DNA of 64,000 nt, taken from assembly GCA_009833045.1 (NCBI GenBank), contig WUUP01000007.1, forward strand, positions 80,382 to 144,381, in the 5' to 3' direction. The notes beneath the pieces were generated by a model. That model did no database searches and was not told the DNA's origin. It was given only the letters and a program-made list of their open reading frames with translations. Positions 17,983-27,525 of the stretch are shown in pieces. The position numbers were made by a program, and so were the translations under genes. The stretch comes from Saprospirales bacterium GYS_P2D (GTDB taxonomy: Bacteria > Bacteroidota > Bacteroidia > Chitinophagales > Saprospiraceae). How positions within the stretch are numbered: the first letter of the stretch is position 1; each line of letters starts with the position of its first letter.

Positions 17983-18585
17983 ATGAAAAGCTTATTTACT
18001 GCTGTTTTCATGTGCTTGATGGGATTAGCTATAGCTAATAATCCAACATCAGGCGGCTACCAAGTAGGAGACGTGGCTACGGACTTCAGTCTCAAGAACA
18101 TTGATGGCAAATTTGTCTCATTATCAGACTTTAAAGATGCTAAGGGATACATCGTAGTATTCACTTGTAATACCTGTCCATATGCGGTCATGTATGAAGA
18201 TCGCATCAAAGCTCTGCATGACAAGTATGCTGATCAAGGCTACCCTGTCATAGCGATCAATCCTAATGATCCTGAAGTAAAAGAAGGAGACAGCTGGGAT
18301 GCTATGAAGGTCAGAGCAAAAGAAAAAGGATTTGACTTTCCGTATCTATTTGATGCAGGACAGATGGTGTTCCCTCAGTATGGTGCCACTAAGACACCTC
18401 ACGTGTATGTGCTTGACAGTGACAAAGTGGTGAAGTACATAGGCGCTATCGATGATAATCCCCAAGATGCTACAGCAGTCGGGGACAAGTACGTAGAGGC
18501 TGCAGTAGAATCACTCAAAATGGGTAAAAGTCCAGATCCAAGCCTCACTAAAGCAATAGGCTGCTCGATCAAAGTGAAAGCATAA
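17983..18585 (+). CDS. exported redoxin-family protein (AhpC/TSA-like)
   Basis: A 200-residue thioredoxin-fold protein with a signal peptide (about 1-19, GLAIAN). Residues 25-185 form a redoxin/peroxiredoxin-like domain: VGDVATDFSLKNIDGKFVSLSDF, then FTCNTCPYA with Cys62 and Cys65. The TCNTCPYA form is typical of a Bacteroidota redoxin subfamily often annotated as thioredoxin family protein, not of classical peroxiredoxins, which carry PxxxT/SxxC. An additional Cys near residue 194 could be a resolving thiol. It follows the TlpA-like gene by 8 bp and is followed by a strong terminator. A role in envelope redox balance is inferred. Confidence 0.85.
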   Translation: MKSLFTAVFMCLMGLAIANNPTSGGYQVGDVATDFSLKNIDGKFVSLSDFKDAKGYIVVFTCNTCPYAVMYEDRIKALHDKYADQGYPVIAINPNDPEVKEGDSWDAMKVRAKEKGFDFPYLFDAGQMVFPQYGATKTPHVYVLDSDKVVKYIGAIDDNPQDATAVGDKYVEAAVESLKMGKSPDPSLTKAIGCSIKVKA

Positions 18586-18617
18586 TCAAGGAAATAAAAT
18601 AATCGACCATAAATCAG

Positions 18618-18642
18618 GGCCATCTCAGGATGGCCTTTTTTT
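18618..18642 (+). terminator. intrinsic terminator of the thioredoxin-fold operon
   Basis: GGCCATC, loop TCAG, GATGGCC, followed by seven Ts. It lies 33 bp after the redoxin stop, and its T-run touches the stop codon of the convergent sulfotransferase gene. Confidence 0.9.
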
Positions 18643-19381
18643 ATATCCTATGTTGAGCGCAGCGCTCTTCGAATATTTTGAGGGCGTGATCATAGATGAT
18701 CTGGTCTGTGTGGGAGGCTTGGGATATTTGTTTCTTGTGATTTGTTGATAGCAGATTATTTTTCTTAGCGACGTTTCGCTTTCTGATATTCTTCAGCTTC
18801 CAGCCAAAGGTCATATTAAGTAGCTGCAGGCTTCTTTCAAATTGTTCAGAGATACCTATGCATTCCATTGCAGAGATATTATCAAGTGCCTCTTGTAGAT
18901 TGTCTTTTTTCGGATGATAGCCCACGTGAACTGCTTGCGTCCAGCCTTCTCTACTCAGATGCTGATCGAGTATCTCTTCTACTGTCATCCCTGCATAATG
19001 CCTCCCCTTCTCTCTATGGTATCGGATCGATGAAATGATGCGAGCTGAAGGCTCTCTAAACATTGAAAATATCTTAGGTCGTAGTGGCAGCGTGTGTAAA
19101 GGTCCCACATTGTAATGGCCTATGATGAGCTTTTTCGTCTTCAACAATTCCTCTTGGATCTTTTGAAATTCTGGCCATCTCATGAAATTTCCCTTTTGCT
19201 CCACATAGTACTCATAAGCATTGGGATAGATCTGACTATTGTCAAAATAATCGTAAAACACATATCTCAATGTCGTCCCTCCAGTCTTGGGTATATGAGC
19301 AAAATAGTATAATTGATCCAGCTTGGCTCCTCCAGTAGGTAGCTTAGCTTTAGCTATATATTTTAGATCAATCAGGTCCAT
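18641..19381 (-). CDS. sulfotransferase family protein
   Basis: A 246-residue PAPS-dependent carbohydrate sulfotransferase-like protein. The 5'-phosphosulfate loop HIPKTGGTT is at 29-37 and the 3'-phosphate motif MFREPSARIISS lies near 107-118. No membrane segment is visible, so it acts in the cytoplasm. It is clearly similar along its whole length to the protein at 62600-63316 (YFAHIPKTGGTTLR versus LFLHIPKTGGTTFR; IIGHYNVGPLHTLP versus ICGHYNIGLIAHIP), so the two are paralogues at opposite ends of the glycan region. It follows trkH after 6 bp and probably shares its transcript, an odd partner unless the boundary of the glycan locus has been eroded. Confidence 0.82.
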   Translation of the reverse strand: MDLIDLKYIAKAKLPTGGAKLDQLYYFAHIPKTGGTTLRYVFYDYFDNSQIYPNAYEYYVEQKGNFMRWPEFQKIQEELLKTKKLIIGHYNVGPLHTLPLRPKIFSMFREPSARIISSIRYHREKGRHYAGMTVEEILDQHLSREGWTQAVHVGYHPKKDNLQEALDNISAMECIGISEQFERSLQLLNMTFGWKLKNIRKRNVAKKNNLLSTNHKKQISQASHTDQIIYDHALKIFEERCAQHRI

Positions 19382-19387
19382 TACTTC

Positions 19388-20842
19388 TTAATTATTTCGC
19401 CAGAAGTAAGGAGTAAAAAGTACCAATACGGTAAAGATTTCTAATCGACCACATATCATCAAAAAGCTTAGTATGTATTTGACCCCATCTGGTAGGTGAG
19501 CAAAATTGTCAACCGGACCAACAGAACCTATGCCTGGTCCGACATTCCCTATAGATGTCGCTGCCGCCCCAATCGCTGTCTCAAAGTCCAATCCAAAAAG
19601 GGTAAGACTCAATGAGCCAGACACAAAGAGAAAAAGATATGCCAAAAGAAATACAAGGATATGCGTCATAATCTTTGGAGCAACCAATGCTTTATTGATC
19701 TTCAGTCGAATCAAAGCTCGTGGATGGAGTATCCGCTTAAACTCCAGAATACTATTCCTCATAAAGACTAAATGACGAATCAATTTAATCCCGCCAGATG
19801 TACTCCCTGCACAAGCACCTGTGAATAACAATACAAAAAACACCAAGGCATAGGCAGAGCCCCATGACAAATAGTCCTCGGTAACAAATCCCGTCGTCGT
19901 CACTAAAGAAATCACCTGAAACAAAATAGCTCTGAATGAATGCTCCAACGATAATCCTTGGTCAAAATGCAGTACAACTGTCAAAAATGAAACACTCAAT
20001 AACAGTATGATCACGTACATTCTCCATTCCTCATTATTGTATACTTTCTTGAGTTTGCCCTTGAGGCCAAAGTAAATCACCGCATAATTAGTACCTGCGA
20101 GAAACATGAAGAATGCTAAAGTATACTGTATGAGTGGACTCGTATAATGCGCTATACTGGCATTTTTAGTACTAAACCCACCCGTAGCCATAGTCGTAAG
20201 AGCATGATTGAACGCATCAAAAAAGGTCATACCTTCAGCAAAGAGTATGAGAATCAAAAGACCAGTAAGTCCCAAATAAATGAACCAGAGAGTCCGAGCT
20301 GTATCCTTGATCCTTGGGTGGATTTTATCAGATGTCGGCCCTGGTGCCTCAGCCACGAAAAGCTCAATACCTGCAATCCCTAAAAGTGGAAATAATGCAA
20401 CAGTCAAAACGATGATCCCCATGCCACCAATCCATTGCGTCATACTTCGCCAAAGCAATATCGATGGAGAAAGCGACTCAATATCAGTGAATATCGTAGC
20501 TCCAGTAGTCGTGAACCCAGATACTGTCTCAAAGAATGAATCAGTAAATGATATATCATGACCACTATATAAATAGGGTAAGGACCCGACTAAGCCAAGT
20601 GCCAACCAGCTGATAACTACTATCAGATATCCTTCTCGCTTATTGACATTGGCATTACTCTTAAACTTATAATACCAAGAACTACTGCCTAATGCTAAAG
20701 TGATCAAGCCTGACTTCAAAAATGGTAACATCATCGTATCGCCCATGATCCAGCTGATCGGAATACAAGCAAACATGATGATAGAGACGAAAACAAGTAA
20801 CGCCCCTAAAACATTTGATATCGGCTGAATATTAATAAACAT
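19388..20842 (-). CDS. trkH: TrkH-type potassium uptake channel subunit
   Basis: A polytopic inner-membrane protein of 484 residues with the four pore-repeat architecture of the TrkH/KtrB superfamily. Filter-like segments are visible as TVSGFTTTGATIF, TTMATGGFSTKN, SLVTTTGFVTEDY and ATSIGNVGPGIG, each following a hydrophobic helix. It conducts K+ inward, gated by the TrkA ring. It is encoded 2 bp after trkA on the same strand, a standard trkAH operon, and is followed at once by a sulfotransferase gene. Length and motif set are normal for the family. Confidence 0.95.
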   Translation of the reverse strand: MFINIQPISNVLGALLVFVSIIMFACIPISWIMGDTMMLPFLKSGLITLALGSSSWYYKFKSNANVNKREGYLIVVISWLALGLVGSLPYLYSGHDISFTDSFFETVSGFTTTGATIFTDIESLSPSILLWRSMTQWIGGMGIIVLTVALFPLLGIAGIELFVAEAPGPTSDKIHPRIKDTARTLWFIYLGLTGLLILILFAEGMTFFDAFNHALTTMATGGFSTKNASIAHYTSPLIQYTLAFFMFLAGTNYAVIYFGLKGKLKKVYNNEEWRMYVIILLLSVSFLTVVLHFDQGLSLEHSFRAILFQVISLVTTTGFVTEDYLSWGSAYALVFFVLLFTGACAGSTSGGIKLIRHLVFMRNSILEFKRILHPRALIRLKINKALVAPKIMTHILVFLLAYLFLFVSGSLSLTLFGLDFETAIGAAATSIGNVGPGIGSVGPVDNFAHLPDGVKYILSFLMICGRLEIFTVLVLFTPYFWRNN

Positions 20843-20844
20843 TC

Positions 20845-22185
20845 CTATCTGAATAGATTATCGACTCGTTCTATCGCTTCGTTTGACGCAAATACGATTA
20901 CCTTATCATCCATTTCTAATTGAAAGTCTTTGTCCGGTATGATACTCTCATGCTGTCGTATAACCGCAGCAATCATAGAGTTTTCTGGAAAATGTAAATC
21001 CTTAAGTGGCTTCTTCGTGAGTTGATTCCTTTTTTGAACAACGTATTCGATCACCTCTGCATCTACTCCATGTAGACTTGTGATGGCCTCTATTTTTCCC
21101 TTACGGACAAATCTGAAAATATTATTAGCGGCTATCAGCTTCTTATTAATCAGTGTATCTACACCGATATGCTGTGATATATGAGTATAATCAGTATTGT
21201 CAACGAGCGCTATCGTCTTAAAAACACCCGCTTTTTCTGCCGTCAGGCAGGCGATTATATTGATCTCGGAGTTGTCTGTTAATGATATGACGGCATCCAT
21301 TCGATCGAGTCCTTCTTCCTTGAGCAGTGCAATATTACTTGGATCACCCAATATGATAAGTGTATTGTTAAGACGTTCTGCAAGTTTCTTACCTACCTCC
21401 TTATCACTGACGACGAGACTTACATTATAGTTTTCTTCCAGTAGTTCGGCTGTACGCATAGTGATGGAGCTCCCCCCTAAGATCATAATATTCTTAACTC
21501 TCTTGAGCTCCTTCCCTAAGAATTTTAGCAAAGGATTCATGTGCGCATTCGGCGTCAAAAAGTAGACGTGATCCTTATCTTTTAAACGGGTAGAATAATG
21601 AGGAATTAATGTCTGATCTCCCCGAAGGATAGCAACAGGCTTAAATAAAAAATCTTGATTCTCTTTGCCGATTTCACTGATAGTCTTTCCGACCAAGGAC
21701 GAAGAATCATCAAGAGTGATACCATTCAAGGTCAACTTACCTCCTTCAAATTCGAAATTGTCAGTGACCTCACAATATTTCACTAAGCGCACTATCTCAT
21801 TCGCCGCTAATTCTGTAGGGCTGATCAACTGGTCGATGCCTAATTCAGCAAAATTTTCTCTCTGCTTTTTGCAGAGATATTCACTATTGCGCACTCGAGC
21901 GATCGTCTTCTTGACACCCATTTTTTTGGCTAAAATGCACGAGACGAGGTTATTCTTCTCTGAAGTGGTAACAGCTAAAAATAACTTTGCTTCATCGATA
22001 TTGGCATTCTGTAGTACTTCAATAGATGAAGAATCGCCTTTAATAGTAATTACGTCGAGATGAGACTGAGCATATTCAAGCTCCTCTTCATTGACGTCTA
22101 TGAGGGTAATTTCTTGTTTTTCGGAAGAGAGTAGCTTAGCTAAATGAAAGCCTACATCTCCAGCACCGGCTATTATAATCTTCAT
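20845..22185 (-). CDS. trkA: TrkA potassium uptake regulatory subunit
   Basis: A 446-residue cytoplasmic protein with two tandem RCK units. The first Rossmann fold starts IIIAGAGDVGFHLAKLL (about 3-19) and is followed by a RCK_C domain (about 140-215). The second starts NIMILGGSSITMRTAELL (about 231-248), where the glycine pattern is less regular, and ends with a second RCK_C. NAD(H)/nucleotide binding controls the TrkH channel. It is first in the trkA-trkH-sulfotransferase transcript. A TACATTTG box 33 bp upstream fits a Bacteroidota -7 element. Confidence 0.95.
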   Translation of the reverse strand: MKIIIAGAGDVGFHLAKLLSSEKQEITLIDVNEEELEYAQSHLDVITIKGDSSSIEVLQNANIDEAKLFLAVTTSEKNNLVSCILAKKMGVKKTIARVRNSEYLCKKQRENFAELGIDQLISPTELAANEIVRLVKYCEVTDNFEFEGGKLTLNGITLDDSSSLVGKTISEIGKENQDFLFKPVAILRGDQTLIPHYSTRLKDKDHVYFLTPNAHMNPLLKFLGKELKRVKNIMILGGSSITMRTAELLEENYNVSLVVSDKEVGKKLAERLNNTLIILGDPSNIALLKEEGLDRMDAVISLTDNSEINIIACLTAEKAGVFKTIALVDNTDYTHISQHIGVDTLINKKLIAANNIFRFVRKGKIEAITSLHGVDAEVIEYVVQKRNQLTKKPLKDLHFPENSMIAAVIRQHESIIPDKDFQLEMDDKVIVFASNEAIERVDNLFR

Positions 22186-22217
22186 AAGATGACCTGCATA
22201 GGTCGATTATTTAGCCG

Positions 22218-22225
22218 CAAATGTA
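22218..22225 (-). promoter_or_regulatory. candidate TAnnTTTG promoter of trkA
   Basis: On the minus strand the sequence is TACATTTG, an exact match to the Bacteroidota -7 consensus TAnnTTTG, placed to give a leader of about 25-30 nt before trkA. The -33 region has only TTTTCG, so the match is partial. Confidence 0.5.
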
Positions 22226-22275
22226 CATGATTTAGCATTTAGCTGCGAAAAGCAATTCACACTTAGCTACCCGTT

Positions 22276-23208
22276 TTACGAAAGTACTTTTTTGAAGTAC
22301 TCGTAGGTTCGTTTTAGTCCTTCTGCCCTATCGATTTTGGGCTCCCAGCCTAATATTTCTTTGGCCTTAGTGATATCGGGTTGTCTTATTTTTGGATCAT
22401 CTTTGGGTAGATCCATATAGATTATTTTTGAATCAGAACCCGTAAGACTTACTATTTCTTCTGCAGCTTGCTTGATGCTTATTTCTACTGGATTCCCAAT
22501 ATTCACGGGTAGTGTGTAATCGCTCTGTAAGAGACGATAAATTCCTTCTATGAGATCATCTACATAACAAAAAGATCGAGTCTGGCTACCATCACCAAAA
22601 ACCGTGATATCCCTCCCCTCGATAGCTTGGGAGAAGAAAGCAGGTAGAGCTCGCCCATCATTCGTCCTCATGCGAGGACCGTAGGTATTGAATATTCTGA
22701 CTATTCTGATATCCACACCATGATAGGTATGATAAGCCATAGTCATCGCCTCCTGAAAGCGCTTAGCCTCGTCGTATACCCCTCTCGGGCCGATCGGATT
22801 GACATTGCCCCAGTATTCTTCAGGCTGTGGATGCACGAGCGGATCTCCATATACCTCTGAGGTCGATGCGATCATGAATTTAGCCCCTTTAGCTTTCGCT
22901 AATCCTAATAGATTATGAGTACCTAAGCTCCCGACCTTCAGGGTCTGTATAGGCATTTGCAAATAGTCAATGGGACTCGCAGGAGAGGCAAAGTGCAAGA
23001 TTGCATCCAAGTCACCAGGCACATGGACAAATTTCGTCACGTCATGATGATAGAAAGTGAATTCCTTTAGGGGGAGCAAGTGATCAATGTTATTGATATT
23101 CCCCGTTATCAGATTATCCATACCGACAACTTGAGCACCTTCCTTAATCAATCGGTCTGATAGATGAGAACCTAAAAATCCAGCCGTGCCAGTGATCAGA
23201 GCTTTCAT
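22276..23208 (-). CDS. uxs: UDP-glucuronate decarboxylase (UDP-xylose synthase)
   Basis: An extended SDR of 310 residues, the usual length of soluble UXS. NAD-binding [11 protein letters not shown] starts at residue 6; the catalytic Tyr145 and Lys149 sit in [19 protein letters not shown] and [10 protein letters not shown] are family hallmarks. It converts UDP-glucuronate to UDP-xylose. Its start overlaps the stop of the UDP-glucose dehydrogenase gene by 4 bp, so the two enzymes form the two-step UDP-glucose to UDP-GlcA to UDP-Xyl pathway in one operon. The products could feed the neighbouring glycan genes. Confidence 0.93.
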   Translation of the reverse strand: MKALITGTAGFLGSHLSDRLIKEGAQVVGMDNLITGNINNIDHLLPLKEFTFYHHDVTKFVHVPGDLDAILHFASPASPIDYLQMPIQTLKVGSLGTHNLLGLAKAKGAKFMIASTSEVYGDPLVHPQPEEYWGNVNPIGPRGVYDEAKRFQEAMTMAYHTYHGVDIRIVRIFNTYGPRMRTNDGRALPAFFSQAIEGRDITVFGDGSQTRSFCYVDDLIEGIYRLLQSDYTLPVNIGNPVEISIKQAAEEIVSLTGSDSKIIYMDLPKDDPKIRQPDITKAKEILGWEPKIDRAEGLKRTYEYFKKVLS

Positions 23209-24515
23209 TCTGCAGGTCGCCCGATACTACTATACTTAAAGCCATATTCTATCATTTCAATAGGATCGTAAAGATTTCTGCCATCAAAAAGAAAACCATC
23301 CTTTATCTGAGTCTTAATGAAATCAAAATCTGGATTTCGAAACACTCCCCATTCTGTCATGATCAGCAAGCTATCAGCACCATCCAAGGTATCATATTGA
23401 TTCTTCGCATAATAAAGCTTGTCTCCATATCGAGCAAATACATTTTCCATGGCCTCAGGGTCAAAGACTCTTATTTCTTTGACATTATCAATTAGTTGAT
23501 CAATTAGGTATAAAGCAGGAGCCTCTCGGATGTCATCAGTGTTCGGCTTGAAGGCTAAGCCCCATATAGCCACTGTCTTATCCGCAAGATCGCCTTTATA
23601 AAAGTCAGATAAACGCTTAAAAGCAATATCTTTTTGGAGTCTATTGACATTCATCACTGACTTGAGAATCTTGAAGTCATAATCATTGTCATCTGCAGTT
23701 TTGGCCAAGGCCTGTACGTCTTTAGGAAAACATGATCCTCCATATCCTACACCTGGAAATAAAAACCTTTTTCCAATACGACTATCACTCCCCATACCTA
23801 AGCGGACCATATCCACATTAGCTCCGACGATATCACAGAGATTTGCAATCTCATTCATGAATGAGATTCTCGCTGCCAGATAAGAATTAGCCGCATATTT
23901 AGTCATCTCGGCTGAGCGTTCATCCATGAAATATATGGGGTTACCTTGACGCACAAAAGGTTTATAAAGTTTCTCCATTTGAGCTTTTGCTCTATCAGAT
24001 GATGTCCCTATTACTATACGATCAGGCTTCAGGAAGTCATCGACAGCTACCCCTTCTCTTAAGAATTCAGGATTAGATACGACATCAAATAGACCTTCTG
24101 AAAGATTAGCTGCCAAAGCGGCATGGACCTTCTCCGCAGTCCCTACAGGTACGGTGCTTTTATCGACTATTACTTTGTACTCTGTGATGATTTTAGATAA
24201 ATCATCCGCTACCCCGAGAATATACTTTAGATCAGCAGATCCATCAGCTCCTGGAGGTGTTGGAAGTGCCAAAAAGATTATATCGCTCTTATCGACTGCA
24301 TCCTTAAGCTCGGTAGTGAAATGCAACCTCCCTGCTTTGACATTTCTCTCAAATATTACCTCGAGCCCAGGCTCGTATATTGTCAGTTCTCCATTTGATA
24401 GTTTCTTGACCTTAGCTTGATCTATATCTACGCAGATCACATTATTACCTGTCTCAGCAAAACAAGTCCCTGAAACTAATCCTACATACCCAGTCCCGAC
24501 TACAGCTATGTTCAT
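23205..24515 (-). CDS. ugd: UDP-glucose 6-dehydrogenase
   Basis: A 436-residue NAD-dependent enzyme oxidising UDP-glucose to UDP-glucuronate. The N-terminal Rossmann motif is [12 protein letters not shown], the catalytic Cys262 lies in [10 protein letters not shown], and the C-terminal UDP-binding domain has [16 protein letters not shown]. It is first in a two-gene operon with UXS (4-bp overlap). A TACTTTTG box about 36 bp upstream fits a Bacteroidota promoter, and the gene diverges from the GT4-GT2 glycosyltransferase. Confidence 0.96.
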   Translation of the reverse strand: MNIAVVGTGYVGLVSGTCFAETGNNVICVDIDQAKVKKLSNGELTIYEPGLEVIFERNVKAGRLHFTTELKDAVDKSDIIFLALPTPPGADGSADLKYILGVADDLSKIITEYKVIVDKSTVPVGTAEKVHAALAANLSEGLFDVVSNPEFLREGVAVDDFLKPDRIVIGTSSDRAKAQMEKLYKPFVRQGNPIYFMDERSAEMTKYAANSYLAARISFMNEIANLCDIVGANVDMVRLGMGSDSRIGKRFLFPGVGYGGSCFPKDVQALAKTADDNDYDFKILKSVMNVNRLQKDIAFKRLSDFYKGDLADKTVAIWGLAFKPNTDDIREAPALYLIDQLIDNVKEIRVFDPEAMENVFARYGDKLYYAKNQYDTLDGADSLLIMTEWGVFRNPDFDFIKTQIKDGFLFDGRNLYDPIEMIEYGFKYSSIGRPAE

Positions 24516-24550
24516 CTTTTGTATTGTTTTTAAAGAATTCGATAGAAATG

Positions 24551-24558
24551 CAAAAGTA
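24551..24558 (-). promoter_or_regulatory. candidate TAnnTTTG promoter of ugd-uxs
   Basis: On the minus strand the sequence is TACTTTTG, matching the Bacteroidota -7 consensus, about 36 bp before the ugd ATG. No clear -33 TTTG was found. Confidence 0.45.
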
Positions 24559-24599
24559 ATATTCTTTAGGGGTATATCGGTGTTATGCCTACTTTATGA

Positions 24600-24845
24600 T
24601 TATCTATCTTTACCTTCAAAAAGATCAAAAAGAAGCTTGTCATATTAGCGGATCCGTTAGATAATCAGTCTGCTGGAGTACATGTCTACACTAAAGAATT
24701 ATTACAAGCACTTCACGGGCTCCATGATTGCCTTCCTTTCGAAGTAATCATTATAAGGGAGAGAACAAAAAATGAATACCCCCGATTTAGCACCATAGTT
24801 TTACCTGTCAACAAGTTTGTAGGAGCCTCTACTATTAGGAAGTTT
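24600..24845 (+). other. N-terminal coding extension lacking a canonical start codon
   Basis: This stretch is in frame with the next gene and free of stops after the TGA at 24597. Its translation (KKLVILADPLDNQSAGVHVY, then TKELLQAL and a beta-strand VIIIRER) is exactly what a GT4 enzyme has at its N-terminus, so it is coding in origin. It contains no ATG, GTG or TTG in frame. The ATG at 24596 is in another frame; removing one A from the A5 run at 24618-24622 would join it to this frame. So there is either a rare start codon (ATT/ATC/ATA), a slip-prone A run, or an inactivating 1-nt change. Confidence 0.65.
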
Positions 24846-26786
24846 GTGACTATCCCGAGAACACTTCGGGATATAGGGGCAGACCTCGTATTGGAAACCA
24901 CGAATTTCGGACCGTTTTTCGTACCCTCTTATGCGAAATCAATGACGGTCATCCATGATATCACCCCTGTACTTTTTCCTCAATGGCATACTTTTAATGG
25001 ATGGTTTTGGCAAAAGCTATTATTAAAATCAATAGTAAAAAAAGCTGATCTGATATTTACTGTATCGCATCATACCAAGAATGATATTATCGATACCTAC
25101 TCATCAGACTATGAAAAGATCGTCCCGATCCATTTAGGAGTAAATGAATCCTATGAAGCTATAATGGACGAACAGATTCTTGAAAAGTTCGAAATATCAA
25201 ATCCATATTTGCTTACTGTCGGCACGATAGAACCTCGAAAAAACCACAAGTTAATTTTAGATGCATTTGCAGAAATAAGTGACACACAATTATTCTTAGT
25301 TATTGTGGGAGGTATTGGATGGAAAAGTGAAGCAATAATTTCAGCCATTGACACTCATCCAAAAAGGGATCAAATAATCTTAACTGGATATGTCTCTGAA
25401 TACGAGAAGAAGGTACTATACTCTCAATGTGAAGCGATGATCTACGCCTCCCATTACGAAGGATTTGGGCTACCTGTCATCGAAGCAGGAGCATGTGGTG
25501 CTTATAGTTTTGTAGCTTACAATTCGTCACTAAAAGAGCTGGCTAACCCCTTAACCAAATACTTTGAGAATAAAGCTGAACTCATCGAGCTGATCGGGCA
25601 GCTACCTCGTTTAAAAAACGATGAATATCAAATAGAATCAGCGAAAGAAATAAAGGCCACATTCAACTGGCAGAAATATGGAGAATCATTTTCTAAAGTG
25701 ATCCATGAGCGCTTAATTGAAACTGACTACTCTTTATTCGAAAATCAAAAATCTGCCGTAATAATTGTCAACTGGAATGGGCTATCTGATACGCAGGAGT
25801 GTATTGAGTCGGTACTACGAAGTAGCTTATACAAGACTGATATTTACATTATTGACAATGATTCTGATAATATGGAGGGACAGACGCTATCTCATTCATA
25901 TGCTTCTAATCCTTTAATTACTATAATTCAAAATCACGATAATTTCGGTTTCACGGGGGGGCACAACTCAATTTGGCATACCCGACTGAAGTCAATGGAA
26001 TATGATAATCTTATATTACTTAATAATGATACCACTGTAGATGAGGATTGGTTTACAGAGTTACTTCGGACAAGTGTAACCAGCGATCTCGACATCGTGG
26101 CTGCTAAAATGCTCCATTATCACAATCATAAGCAAATAGACAGTATAGGACACTTTGTATTAGCTAATGGTGAAATACTCCCTGCAGGTCATAATCAAAG
26201 ATCTACTTCCCATAAAAGTGCTGAAAAGAATATCGGCGGGTCGGGTGGGGGCGTCTTATACAAAGCTTCAATGATTAATAACATTGGGTTCTTTGATCAT
26301 TATTTTCATACTGGCTATGAAGATGCAGAATATGGACTAAGGGCATACCTTGCTGGATATGATAGTGGATTAGCTCCTGACTCACATATATATCACAAGG
26401 GTGGTGTATCTATCAAAAAAATATTCAACCAAGAATATGCGGTGCGGACCCAGATCAATATACTTTATACAATGTTTAAACTCTTCCCCCCAGTTATTTT
26501 GATCTTCGGTTCTATTATTAATATCCTGCGACTTCTCGTTATACTTATTGGAGGTATCATCTTAGGAAAAAAAGAGATTGTAAAAACACTTATTAAGGCA
26601 TACTTCATATTTTTCAAGACTGAGCTACCTAAAGCTCTGAAGGCCCGAAAAGAATTCAAGCCATTGAGAAAAAGGAATTCGATACATCTCTTCTTGATCA
26701 GTAAATCATTTATCACTTTTGACATCAAGAGAGCGATTCGAATACTATTCAAGAAGACACCTTCTGCCGTTGACCAATACAGATAA
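24846..26786 (+). CDS. GT4-GT2 fusion glycosyltransferase
   Basis: The start used here is the first canonical in-frame start, GTG, giving 646 residues, but about 80 N-terminal residues of the GT4 fold appear to be encoded upstream (24600-24845). Residues about 115-285 are the GT4 donor domain (LLTVGTIEPRKNHKLI; HYEGFGLPVIEAGACG). Residues about 302-520 are a GT2 domain of the rhamnosyltransferase type (VIIVNWNGLSDTQECI; ILLNNDTTVDEDW; YHKGGVS). A hydrophobic segment near 537-560 may anchor it to the membrane. It should add two sugars in sequence to a lipid-linked glycan. It is the only + strand gene inside the minus-strand glycan region and stops 4 bp from the convergent sulfotransferase gene. 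Confidence 0.85.
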   Translation: MTIPRTLRDIGADLVLETTNFGPFFVPSYAKSMTVIHDITPVLFPQWHTFNGWFWQKLLLKSIVKKADLIFTVSHHTKNDIIDTYSSDYEKIVPIHLGVNESYEAIMDEQILEKFEISNPYLLTVGTIEPRKNHKLILDAFAEISDTQLFLVIVGGIGWKSEAIISAIDTHPKRDQIILTGYVSEYEKKVLYSQCEAMIYASHYEGFGLPVIEAGACGAYSFVAYNSSLKELANPLTKYFENKAELIELIGQLPRLKNDEYQIESAKEIKATFNWQKYGESFSKVIHERLIETDYSLFENQKSAVIIVNWNGLSDTQECIESVLRSSLYKTDIYIIDNDSDNMEGQTLSHSYASNPLITIIQNHDNFGFTGGHNSIWHTRLKSMEYDNLILLNNDTTVDEDWFTELLRTSVTSDLDIVAAKMLHYHNHKQIDSIGHFVLANGEILPAGHNQRSTSHKSAEKNIGGSGGGVLYKASMINNIGFFDHYFHTGYEDAEYGLRAYLAGYDSGLAPDSHIYHKGGVSIKKIFNQEYAVRTQINILYTMFKLFPPVILIFGSIINILRLLVILIGGIILGKKEIVKTLIKAYFIFFKTELPKALKARKEFKPLRKRNSIHLFLISKSFITFDIKRAIRILFKKTPSAVDQYR

Positions 26787-26790
26787 CTGA

Positions 26791-27525
26791 TCATCGTGCA
26801 AAATCATAGAGCTCAAGATCTAACTCATGGTGGTCCAAAATAATCTGTTGTGTGGCTTGGGCTAAGTCATGAAATGCTGGATATTCGATAGTGCTGATAT
26901 TCTTAGCTTCCATATGATGAGCATACTGTTGAAAATCCAATCCGGTAAAATGAATTTGAAGTATGTCTGCCTCTAATCGGTCTACAAACCCATAGCTCCC
27001 ATATTCATTGGCAAGTATATTTTTGGCTGCCGATAAGGATTGTCTTGTCGCCTGCTTAGAGTTAGCAATACCAATATTTTCTCCACACAATACTCGGGTT
27101 TGAAGATTGGAAACCTTTTTACATATCTTGATTAAATCATCTTCTCTTAAATCATCAAGATGAACACCCATCAGCCCCCGATTTCCTTGTCTGAACATGA
27201 AATGATAATAATGCGATAAAAACCGCTGAACGGGATGTCTTAAAATGGTGAAATAATAGGGCGATCGGCTGTTTGGCATCAGCCTATGAATACCGTAGCC
27301 ACAATGCATCCCTAAGATAGCATACCTTCTTTTGCTCCAGACGTATCGTTGAATACTGTTTAATTGATCATAGTTCCTGCGAGCTTTCCTACCGTTCATA
27401 GTAGGAATATATATTTCAGACTTCGAGTATCCGCTTTTTAGAGCAACATCATTGAGCAACTGGCGAAAACTGGAGCCGCCACATTTAGGTATATGAGTAA
27501 AAATGAATGAATCAAAATCACTCAT
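26791..27525 (-). CDS. sulfotransferase family protein
   Basis: This 244-residue protein has a PAPS 5'-phosphosulfate loop HIPKCGGSSF at 11-20 and a 3'-phosphate region FTILRHPVQRFLSHYYHF. The LRHPVxRxxS form places it with Sulfotransfer_2/heparan-sulfate 2-O-type families rather than with the IPKTGGTT pair in this window. No signal peptide or membrane segment. Its start overlaps the stop of the triple-fusion gene by 8 bp, so they are co-translated. Predicted role: O-sulfation of a sugar in the surface glycan. Confidence 0.8.
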   Translation of the reverse strand: MSDFDSFIFTHIPKCGGSSFRQLLNDVALKSGYSKSEIYIPTMNGRKARRNYDQLNSIQRYVWSKRRYAILGMHCGYGIHRLMPNSRSPYYFTILRHPVQRFLSHYYHFMFRQGNRGLMGVHLDDLREDDLIKICKKVSNLQTRVLCGENIGIANSKQATRQSLSAAKNILANEYGSYGFVDRLEADILQIHFTGLDFQQYAHHMEAKNISTIEYPAFHDLAQATQQIILDHHELDLELYDFAR

